Of a DNA stretch of 64,000 nt, positions 1 to 8,371 are shown piece by piece. The notes under the pieces were generated by a model. It did no database searches. It saw nothing but the letters and a program-made list of their open reading frames with translations, and was not told where the DNA came from. Made by a program: the position numbers and the translations under genes. Origin of the DNA: Brachionus plicatilis (lineage: Eukaryota; Rotifera; Eurotatoria; Ploima; Brachionidae); the NCBI GenBank assembly GCA_010279815.1, contig QEOQ01000479.1, positions 68,477 to 132,476 on the forward strand, in the 5' to 3' direction. The stretch's first letter is position 1, and each line of letters starts with the position of its first letter.

Positions 1-156
1 TGGCGTAGATTACGAATTTTGAGTCAATAATGTGAAATTCAGATAGCACTTAAGTTTTGAATTACGTGAACTTTACTTTTGATAACTGTTTAATAAAAGA
101 AGTATTCTCTCTATCAAATATCTTGTAATCTTTCTTTAAGAATTCAGAGAGTAAAT

Positions 157-770
157 ATTATTTATACACGAATTTTATTTTTTTCATACATAATTTTTTT
201 TTACTCATACACGCATAGTAATTTTTTTATATATATTTTTATAATATTTAATTTATACACTCAAAAATAATGTTTCATACATCATTTTTCATTAAATTGT
301 ATTTAAAACATAGTTAATTTATATTAAAAAATGATTGATTTTGACGATGAACAAGATGCATTAGAACAAGATGAACAGGAATCAGACATTAGTTTAGGAT
401 TGTCTCGGATGAGGGAAAAAAAGAAGCAAATTCGAGTGGCATTTTGTCTCTGACTTTACTAATGAAAAGGATATGCAAATGTTTTTTAGAATGCATCAAT
501 ATCGAACTAGAATCAACAACTGAAATTAGTCATAAAAATTTGAAAAAGCTAAAAGAAAATTTATATATTTTGACTATAAATCGATCAAAATTTCAACCAA
601 AATAAACTAAAATTAAACATTTTGTGTATTTTTTATTTTTTTTGTGTGTACATTTCATAAAAAAATTGAGTATAAATAAAATTATTTTTTGATGTGTATG
701 AAAAAATTATTATGAGTGTACATCTTGTAAAAATGGTGTATAAAAAATATTTTTATCGTGTATAAATAAT
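157..770. mobile_element. Small DNA element with 15-bp inverted ends and subterminal repeats
   Basis: A perfect 15-bp inverted pair, ATTATTTATACACGA at 157-171 and its complement at 756-770, bounds about 614 bp. Inside each end the motif TATACAC, TCATACAC or TGTACAC recurs several times, in opposite orientation at the two sides (for example near 163, 203 and 252 on the left; near 648, 691, 717, 738 and 758 on the right). Such subterminal arrays are typical transposase-binding sites. The centre holds a small coding remnant (331-523). No clear target-site duplication could be fixed, although a GAATTC lies just outside each end. The surrounding sequence is a retrotransposon remnant, so this looks like a nested insertion. 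Confidence 0.55.
331..523 (+). pseudogene. Frameshifted coding remnant inside the small DNA element
   Basis: An ATG at 331 opens an acidic reading frame (MIDFDDEQDALEQDEQES...) that ends at a TGA near 451. A +1 shift at about 437 opens a second stretch containing WHFVSDFTNEKDMQMFF, which stops near 523. The tryptophan-aromatic pattern in the second part resembles the start of some transposase or FLYWCH-type modules, but I cannot assign a family. It lies between the inverted ends of the element at 157-770, so it is probably what is left of that element's own protein. An unannotated intron at the junction cannot be excluded. Confidence 0.4.
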
Positions 771-1662
771 TATCACCCGAATTCAAATACGTTTTTACAT
801 AATTGGTTATTGAGAATTTGTTTGACAAAGAATATTTTATGCTTATAACAATTTTGTCTAATTGACTCCAATTTTAGTGCTTTGTTCAAAGGTTTTGTTT
901 ATGTAAATTTACTGAGTCCAATAAATCGTTTTATTAAAATATTTTGTTGTATATCAAATTCCTTTAAACTCTTTTCATTAATAAAGATATTATCTAAATG
1001 ATATCTAAAGATTGATTAAGAGAACTGTTTGTATAAGAAAGCTATAGTTTCTGGCTTCATTAGCTTTGGTTTGCATCCAACACTATTTAGAGAGTAAAAA
1101 CTCTTTTCAACTTTTTTCATCTTATTTTCCACGAAATCATTTATTGATTTTTGATCTCCAATAGGTAGGCCTAGATAAATCAAACTTTGTACTTTTGGAA
1201 TTGTAGAACCATTTAATTTAAAATCTGTTTTATAACCTGTACTTTTTTTTTCGAATATTATTGATGCCTATTTAGAGGCATTAAATTCGATTTTCCAATC
1301 CTTTGCATATTCTTCACAGGTTCTTAGCAAAATTTTAATTTTCTAATCATTTTATTTAAAAAAAAAACATGTTAAGTTTATTTTTTAAGGTAAAAATCAG
1401 ACTATAAAAGCAAAAAAGTTAATTTATTTACTTGAATTTTTACAGTGAATAAAATCGGAAAACGAGAGAATATTTTTATGCATTTTTTATAGTAAAAGAC
1501 TAATTTAATTGCGTTTTATTTTTACTAAAAACTTAATATGTGTTACATCTAAAGCATAATTAGTATGAGGTCAAAAACGTCAAACGTAGGCAATTTTTAT
1601 GTTAAAATTTATTTAAATACTGAACAAAAAAGAAATCAAATATCATTTCGACAAAACCAATA

Positions 1663-2215
1663 ATGATATCAATAATATTCGGAATTTTGCTTCTCGCTAC
1701 TTTTTCATTAGGTAAAATTACTTTTTATCCACTAACATTTTTAATGTATTTTTAAATTAGGACAGCAATGTAACCAAGCTAAAATTATCAACGTTCGAAC
1801 TTCGACATCAGAAAATTCAAAACTTAACATAGAAACCGCTTACATTATTCAGTTTAAAGCTCAGTGCCAAAATAATGCCAGAAATGTGCCATTTTATTGT
1901 GAAATTGATGGAAAATTTTTGGTTTCATCGGCAGACGCAACTGGTGAAACGTATGAAATTAGTTGGTCCGAGCCGATAAAGAAAGCTAGATCAGGTGAAA
2001 TTAAAGTTAGAATTTTTGACGAAGAAGGATATGGTGCATTTAGAAAAGCTCAGCGAAGCGGGGATTTCAGTAAAATAAAGGAACTACACACAGTTACACT
2101 TTATCATCAAGGCTCTTACAAAGGACCGTCAATTCAGATAGAGTTTCTGGTTACTATTCTTTTCGGAGTTATTTTTTATTTTGCCAAAAGCTCCATTAAC
2201 AAAATTCAAAATTAG
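1663..2215 (+). CDS. SSR4: Translocon-associated protein subunit delta (TRAP-delta)
   Basis: SSR4 is a subunit of the TRAP complex, which sits beside the Sec61 channel in the ER membrane and helps secretory proteins enter. Two exons, 1663-1711 and 1761-2215, join across a 49-nt GT-AG intron to give 167 residues; the human protein is about 173. Exon 1 encodes a signal peptide (MISIIFGILLLATFSLG). The lumenal domain shows the family pattern: an AYIIQFKAQCQNNARNV segment, then FYCEIDGKF, the YEISWSEPIKKARSGEIKVR strand pair, FDEEGYGAFRKAQR, and a GSYKGP turn. Two cysteines (in QCQN and FYCE) fit the conserved disulphide. A hydrophobic segment (FLVTILFGVIFYFA) near the end is the single membrane anchor. 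The ATG chosen is the only one placed before the signal peptide. Confidence 0.93.
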
Positions 2216-3185
2216 AATATAATTTTTTTTATTAATTTAGAGTAATAGAACAAATTAAAGTTAAATGTTTATAAATCAACTTGATTAGAGCTGATGTTTA
2301 AATGTGATTTTTAAAATCATATTGTAATTTTTTTGATTTAAAAAATATTTTATATTGACTTAATAAATTATCAACACTTTTTCATTTCAATGATCAATTT
2401 ATCCATAATTGTAATATATCCTAAAAAATATTCGAATTTTTCAATTATTAAGAAAAACTGGTAAATTCTTGCCTCTAACCATTGACCAGTGCAATCCCTT
2501 AATTATTATAATAAACACCCAATTTATAAAATCATTTTAATATTTTTTTTGGAAAAAATTAAATCGTTATTAGCGATGATTTTTTTAGGGCCCTTATCTT
2601 GTGATTATAGGTCATCATTTTGATCACATAATTTTTATTCACTTAAAATTTTTTTCTAATCGTCAAATTATTATTCTATACTTGCAATTAAAAAAGTTTT
2701 TAAATTTTTTTGTTTTTGAATTTCATAATGTATCTAATTTTGAAAAAACTTTTAAAGAGTGTGATGTTTCAAATAATTTTTTCAATTTCAAAAAGAAAAT
2801 TAATTTTAAGTTAATATTGCAAGCATGAAAAACTTGGTATTTTTTTTATAAATTTTGACTTTGGGCTTTGGGTTGGTAAAATGATGATCCTTAAGATAAT
2901 ATTTGTAGTTTAACAAACTACAAATCCTTATCCTCTTTTTTCCATTTTTTATAAATTGAGAATTTGTTAAAATGCATTAAACGACCGAACGTTATCACTA
3001 AATACAAAAAATTTTAAAGAAAAAAACAAAGTTTTCGGTTCAAGTCGGTCATCTATTACAAATCGGTCAGCCTTTATATATAAAACTTTTTGTTTATCAC
3101 AATTTAAGTATGATCTGGAAATAGTTAAACTTAATAAAACAACGATTAATACTTAAATATTAACCAAAACAATTTAATAAGACAA
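2216..3185. other. Non-coding AT-rich stretch
   Basis: No gene seen. An open frame at 2601-2828 is AT-driven (mostly F, N, K, I) and has no recognisable motif. Homopolymer runs and short A/T repeats only. The last part (after about 2990) may belong to the retrotransposon fragment that follows. Confidence 0.5.
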
Positions 3186-3780
3186 ATGTTCAACCTTCGT
3201 TATACTTGCCACATGTCGGGGGTCTTAAAAGTTCTTAAGATTTTAAAATTTGATCAACTTTATCTTTTTTCTAAACTATCATTTATTGAGACGATAAGAT
3301 TTAATTTATTAGCATCTAGTATTTTTCAGTGCATTAAACAAAACGTAACTATCTGTCCATCAAAGTCAAATAACCCTTTTGAAACAGATATTCAACGTTT
3401 GATCAACTATTTTAATGTAGATTTTCCTTTACTTATAAGTAATATAAGTAAATATAAAAAGGAGTAAAAGGGGCATTTTTTCATCAGTGGTGGCATTTTT
3501 GACTCTATCAAAACGTGTCTAGAAAACATAAAATTTAAAGATTATTGTATATTTTTAAATGAATTAATAAGGCCTAGATGAATTCCATAACTTGAGGTCC
3601 ACCAAGTTCAAAACAAACTATTTTCCTCTTCATTTTCTTACAATTGTAATATTTTTATATACTTTTATATATATGTATAATTTTTTTATATTTTTTGTAC
3701 TCTCTTCTCCTAATTTTACTTTTCCTTCTCCTGAAGGAGGCTAATTAAATTCAAATAAATAAAATAAATAAATAAATTAC
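3186..3780 (+). mobile_element. 3' end of a non-LTR retrotransposon with AAAT-type tail
   Basis: A 93-codon frame (3186-3467) reads like the C-terminal tail of a LINE reverse transcriptase protein (VLKVLKILKFDQLYLFSKLSF, followed by a K- and N-rich end). It is followed by about 270 nt of AT-rich 3' untranslated sequence, a pyrimidine-rich block (CTCTTCTCCTAATTTTAC, near 3701), a short GAAGGAGG motif and then a simple tail of AAATAAAT units ending near 3779. This order (ORF end, 3' UTR, short tandem A-rich tail) is the standard 3' end of a non-LTR element. No catalytic RT motifs are present, so it is a 5'-truncated copy. Assignment rests on architecture and a general resemblance, not on an alignment. 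Confidence 0.5.
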
Positions 3781-4055
3781 TAGAACAATTCTTGTTCTCA
3801 GGTTTTGTGATTTATTAGTTCACCTAATCTAAAAATTTTTCACTTATTTTGATATTTTTTCATCTATTTAGAAAAAAACTAAATGTAATATTAAAAAAAT
3901 TAAAAATTCAATTGATAAATAAAAATTAAAAAATAATTAGATAAAAAACTTAAAGTTAGGAGGAGTAGGTAACATATGAACAGATGAATCTATGTTTCTC
4001 AAAGTCAAACACTTGAAGAGTGATAAATTAATTTTAATTTTCTTTGATTTTTATG

Positions 4056-4850
4056 ATTTATGTTAGTGTTTGGCGGCGGCCAAGCCTGGCCGGTCCGAAA
4101 GCAGTCAAAATAAGGCGGCCACTTTGGCGGCCGGGCCGGCGGCCAAAAATTTGGACCGCTGAGTTGGCCGGCCAAAACAAAGACGGACGACCAAATGTAC
4201 GGCCAAACTTAAAACGGACGGCCACTTTGACGGCCAGACCGGCGGCCAAAAATTTGGACCGCGAAGTTGGCCGGCCAAAACAAAGACGGACGGCCACTTT
4301 GGCGGTCAGATAAAATCAGCGGTAAAAAATTTCTGTGAAATAATTTTTGATGTTCTTTTAAGTTTTTAATTTAAAAAAACGAAAAATTTTCAAATATTAC
4401 ATACAAATCTCTAACTTCTAATCAAGAAAAATAAATTCAAAAATTTAGCTTTTTCAAGAAATAATTTAAAAATTTAGCTTTTTTTGGCCGGCCAACTTCG
4501 CAGTCCTAATTTTTGGCCGCCGGTCTGGCCGCCAAAGTGGCCGTCCGTTTTAGGGCTGGCCGTACATTTGGCCGTCCGTCTATGTTTTGGCCGGCCAACT
4601 CAGCGGTCCAAATTTTTGGCCGCCGGTCTGGCCGCCAAAGTGGCCGTCCGTTTTAGGGCTGGCCGTACATTTGGCCGTCCGTCTTTGTTTTGGCCGGCCA
4701 ATTTCGCGGTCCAAATTTTTGGCCGCCGGTCTGGCCGCCAAAGTGGCCGTCCGCCTTTATAACCGTCCGTCTAGGCGGTCTTGTTCGCGGTTTAAAAAAT
4801 TTTTGGCCGCATCAATGTCCGTTTGTACGGTTCCCAACACTAACATAAAT
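4056..4850. mobile_element. GC-rich foldback element with inverted arms of 103-bp tandem repeats
   Basis: A 795-bp island of GC-rich sequence in otherwise AT-rich DNA. Its ends are inverted copies, ATTTATGTTAGTGTT at 4056-4070 and its complement at 4836-4850. TTTATG lies directly outside both ends (4050-4055 and 4851-4856) and is a candidate target-site duplication. The left arm (to about 4320) and right arm (from about 4484) are built from a 103-bp unit marked by GGCCGGCC. Unit starts lie at 4166 and 4269 on the left and, inverted, at 4486, 4589 and 4692 on the right. About 160 bp of AT-rich sequence forms the loop. The arms can fold into one long hairpin. The open frames across it are by-products of the repeat, since the same peptide recurs on both strands. 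Confidence 0.8.
4166..4794. repeat. 103-bp tandem repeat units, inverted about a central loop
   Basis: The GGCCGGCC octamer recurs exactly 103 bp apart (4166 to 4269; 4486 to 4589 to 4692). Each unit carries the same inner blocks (GGCCGCCGGTCTGGCCGCC and GGCCGTCCG or their complements), with a few substitutions. Left-arm units run in the opposite orientation to right-arm units. Confidence 0.85.
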
Positions 4851-4856
4851 TTTATG

Positions 4857-5353
4857 TTTAAAGGAAGATATTTAAGAAGAGAGGGCATTTGGGTATTTTG
4901 GATTGTTGAAAGGGTAATACCAGGTCAACTAGATAAGAGCAAATGCTATTTCTAAAGCTCCTTCAAATTAAAAAAAAAATATTAACTTCAATTGTTTATT
5001 TTAATATCAGTTTCAAGAATTGGGCATTTTATCAAATAGCCATTCTTTTCAATTTGTTCACATAATCTAAAAGTTGTTCACCTAATTTGAAATTTTATCA
5101 ACTAATTCTTTTTTGGTTCACCTTTACGTTAAATTAGGTCAACTTATAGTTCACAAACCAGCGGGAAAAATTGTTCGCATAATAAGACAACTATGGTTCA
5201 CCTAACCGACTAGATCGAGCTTTTCAACGATTGAATATTAATTATTTATTTATTTTTCTATCTTATTTAACTTTATTTTTTAATTTTTATTCATGTATTT
5301 TTATTCTGATAGAGCATTAGCTCGATACAGGTAAACAAATAAATAAATAAATT
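4857..5353 (+). repeat. Retrotransposon-like 3' tail ending in AAAT units
   Basis: This AT-rich stretch contains several copies of a TTCACCTAAT or TTCACATAAT motif (near 5046, 5068, 5129 and 5194). It ends at about 5330-5352 with an AAATAAATAAAT tail, preceded by a short hairpin-like GCATTAGCTCGATACAGG. The same TTCACCTAATC motif occurs at about 3820, before the foldback element. One retro-element 3' region (3781-5353) may therefore have been split by the foldback insertion. No coding sequence is visible. Confidence 0.35.
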
Positions 5354-7090
5354 ATTTACAAGTTTAAAAAAGAATTTGCAATATTTTTTTAAAATTTCCT
5401 AATAAAAATTGACTCATTCTATTTCACTAACGAGTTTAATTTAAAACATCAAAATGCTTGCAACTTAAAATTATTTCTTATTTAAACTGAAAAAAAATAT
5501 TTGAAACATTGCACTTTTTCAATGTTATTTCAACATTTCAACATCGGATACATTTTTTAATTCAAACACAAAAAACAAACCACTTTATTTTGAAATTAAT
5601 AGTTTTTGTATTAGAAATTTAATTAGAAACAAATTCTTTATATTATTTCAGTTAAATATAAATATATTAAAATAAAATTATGAGCCCGTTTCAGTAATAG
5701 AATGAGCCCATTTAATTATTCCCTTAATTAACTAAATAATAAAATTTTACTTTTGTATATATTCTATTTTCAATTATTCTGAATTTTATTAACAAATCTT
5801 TTTAAAATAAAATAAACTAAATCACATTAAATAAATTTTTTTTTGTTAACTAAAAATTTTCAATTAAAAAATTGTGTTAAGCATACCAACATATTCCAAA
5901 TAAATTTGTTACTTTACTTTTAAATATAATTTTATTTTTGATTCAAAGTATATTTTAAAAATAAAGTTCGTTTTTTTTATTTGAAATAAAAAAAAACGAA
6001 AAAACCTTGTTCGCTAATTTGTGTATTTTTATATTATATCTCGGTTTTATATCAAAAGAAAATTATAATTTTGATTTGGATTTTTTTTCAAAATCGAATT
6101 TTTCAAATTAAATTCAATCTATGATGTTATTTATATTATCGTGAACCTTAGTCAAATACCTTTGAGAAATGACTCTAAAAACATACAAGTTCTTCTATTT
6201 CTGTAATTTTCCTTAAATAGCTCAATGTGTGACCTCTTAGATGGCCGTATCCGCCTCCGTTTGCTTCCCGTAGCTTATTATTATTATTATTATTTTTTTT
6301 TTTTTTTTCTCACTGAAATATTTATTGAGTAAGAAAAATATTATTTTAAATTTAAAAATTTTAAACCACGCCTAATTGTATACTTTGGATCGATTGTTGT
6401 TTAATTTTATTATTGATTATTTGAAATATCAAGATTTAGTTTAATTTTGAAATTTTTCTATCTTATTTTTAAATCTACCTCACATTTATTGATAGTTTAA
6501 AAGTTAAATTAATCACCATGAATATAAAATTAGTAAAATATTGTTATGAGAATAAAACTCAAAATACTGCTGTAAATTAAAGTGTTTGTTGACGAAAATT
6601 GCTTTCTTTTTATATGATTATTATGAAAAATAACATGATATTGAAACCTCTGGCGCATCTTACCGCTTTAACATAATTTTTAGAAAGAAAATTTTCAATA
6701 ATTAAAAATAAAGCTTTATTTTAAATGGATTTTGATTTAATTTAGATTTTTGTCTTTCATTTGAAAAATTTTATTTACAGAAAGTATTTCTTATTCAAGG
6801 CGAAAAAATCAAGTAGAAATAAACGATTTATTTTCGAAATCTTAAGAAAAAATTTAAAGAATCACAAAAAGTTAACACTTTTCGAATATATTGTCAATTA
6901 ATTTTAAAATAAATATACTAGTAATTTTCATTTGAATTAAACTTAAATTTCAAAATCTGGCAAAATGTAACAACCAAATTTCAAATTCATTATTTTTTTA
7001 TATTATCTTAAAATTAAAACCAAAGAATAATGCCCGATTATGTAATTTATTTTAAATTTAAGGTTCGATAAGTAAATAGAAAAACCACCG
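5354..7090. other. Intergenic AT-rich stretch with one simple-repeat-linked element
   Basis: No gene seen. The only distinctive part is 6190-6310, listed separately. The rest is A/T-run-rich DNA with no open frame of note. Confidence 0.5.
6190..6310 (-). repeat. Possible short interspersed repeat next to an (AAT)n tract
   Basis: On the minus strand an (AAT)n run is followed by AAGCTAC, then GGAGGCGG, then AAGAGGTC. A similar order (TTATTATTA run, AAGCTAC, GGAGGCGG, AAGAGAGGT) occurs on the plus strand at 37461-37530. Shared blocks in the same order next to the same trinucleotide repeat suggest two copies of one dispersed family. The match is gapped, and both copies are short. Confidence 0.35.
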
Positions 7091-7103
7091 GTTACTTAGC
7101 AAC
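7091..7103. promoter_or_regulatory. RFX X-box in the promoter of the 7179 gene
   Basis: GTTACTTAGCAAC fits the RFX consensus GTTRCY-N(0-3)-RGYAAC exactly on both half-sites, with a 1-nt spacer. It lies 75 bp upstream of the ATG at 7179. RFX factors control ciliary genes in animals, so this suggests a ciliary role for the protein. Confidence 0.55.
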
Positions 7104-7178
7104 AACTAATATTATTACTTTTCGTCTATTTAATAGCATAGCTTAATTTAACAATTTTTTTCACGTATTAATAGAAGA

Positions 7179-8371
7179 ATGAATATCCACACCGATTTCA
7201 ACATCTTAGACAAAGGTATCTATCAATTAGTTAAAAAAAAAGACTCGTCTAATTTTAATTTTAAAAAGTTGACCCAACTAAAACAACTGTAACCCCGCAT
7301 GAATTTATATTTCGACTCAAAGAGGCCAATGCAATCAGCTCGATAGATTACGAAAAATTTAAGGCAATTTTAAACAAAGATGTAATAACAGTGCCAAACA
7401 AAGATTGGATCGAGAAAGAAAAAGAAAAACAATTTCAGAATTTGTTCAGACAATTTTGGCCAAATGTATACAGCACGATTAATCCACCTGAGCCCAAGTC
7501 GGTTCCTACATTAATCTCCGAATTGGAAAAAAAAAGAGCCATATGTGAGCTAATTGCCAAACAGGACCTGGAAAGACACAAGGCTTCTTTGGCTCATAAT
7601 GAACTTTTGACAAATTATTCTAATGTTTATACTTCCAAAATGAACGATACACTGAATATATGCATTAATGGGTTGTCATCAGGCTCACCTAAAATTGAAA
7701 TAAACTCAAACAAACCGGCGTTTGAGGCTGCAAAATCAGAGCCTGAAAAAAAGTACCCAAATCTGGCTTCTAGTTATGATTTCAACTTTAAATCAACAAA
7801 ATATTTGGACACCATAGTTAATTCTCCGTACAATCCGAATGATTTAACCAAAGAAACAGAATTGTTGAAAAGTATTCAAGAATCACAGGAAAAATTAAAA
7901 TTAACTCAAAAACTGGAGAAAACAACGGACCTGGTTGATGATATTATTGAAAAAGTTAAAGTGTTACAATTGGAAATGAAAAAAAAATCAGCTTCATATA
8001 AATTGATGAACGACATTGAACAATTAAAAAAAGAACATGAAGAAAATGAGCGAAAAAATGAATTGATGGCTCTGTTGGATAAAGAGCTGGAGCGAAAAAA
8101 ATATTGTCATTTAAATCATCATCATCATCATCATCAGACTAATAAAAATTATTTAGATTCAGATTCTAGTTCAGAGAACGAAAAAAGGTCCAAATCACCG
8201 GTCTTAAGTGACCATAGACCAAGAATGTCAGTGACATTTTCAAAGCATAACCGTGAACCAAGTAGAAGTAGGCGAAAATCACCACAAAGACTTAGAAAAT
8301 CCAACTCTTACATTGGCCCCAAGGTTGATTGTTGGAATTGTAATTGTAGCCATGATAGGAATGTGTATTGA
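7179..8371 (+). CDS. Unrecognised coiled-coil protein, possibly ciliary
   Basis: Two exons, 7179-7215 and 7269-8371, joined across a 53-nt intron (phase 1), give 379 residues. The start is the first ATG, with the frame kept through the splice into a long open exon. Residues 12-110 are a mixed helical region (FIFRLKEANAISSIDYEKF..., IEKEKEKQFQNLFRQFWPNVY). Residues about 215-290 are rich in E, K and L and should form a coiled coil (LQLEMKKKSASYKLMNDIEQ). A run of seven histidines follows, then a serine/arginine-rich tail (SRSRRKSPQRLRKSNS) and a terminal cluster CWNCNC. I do not recognise the family. The RFX X-box 75 bp upstream is the best clue and points to cilia. A polyadenylation signal (AATAAA) follows near 8455. 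Confidence 0.75.

Larger units (their letters stand above)
1..1345 (-). mobile_element. Decayed non-LTR retrotransposon, reverse transcriptase C-terminal part
   Basis: Read on the minus strand, about 1340 down to 790 translates into a broken but recognisable reverse transcriptase tail. A piece reading CEEYAKDWKIEFNASK is followed, after an in-frame stop, by a stretch containing VQSLIYLGLPIGD, the YLG segment that follows the catalytic palm in non-LTR (LINE-type) enzymes. Then comes a run with NKMKKVEKSFYSLNSVG and a lysine-rich, thumb-like region. At least three in-frame stops show it is dead. The catalytic YxDD box is not in the window, so only the 3' part of the ORF is here. The reading appears to continue below 150 after the inverted-repeat element at 157-770, but that continuation is my inference. 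Family (L1-, CR1- or RTE-like) is not determined. Confidence 0.72.

Noticed and set aside
2601..2828. 75-codon open frame
   Set aside because: Composition is that of AT-rich DNA (F, N, K, I), begins at no convincing start and has no motif.
4044..4955. Several overlapping proline/tryptophan/arginine-rich open frames on both strands
   Set aside because: They arise from the GC-rich 103-bp inverted repeat; the same peptides recur on both strands and in successive units, so they are repeat by-products.
8110..8140. Polyhistidine run taken as a vector or tag contamination
   Set aside because: It is encoded by CAT codons inside a continuous native exon with normal local composition.
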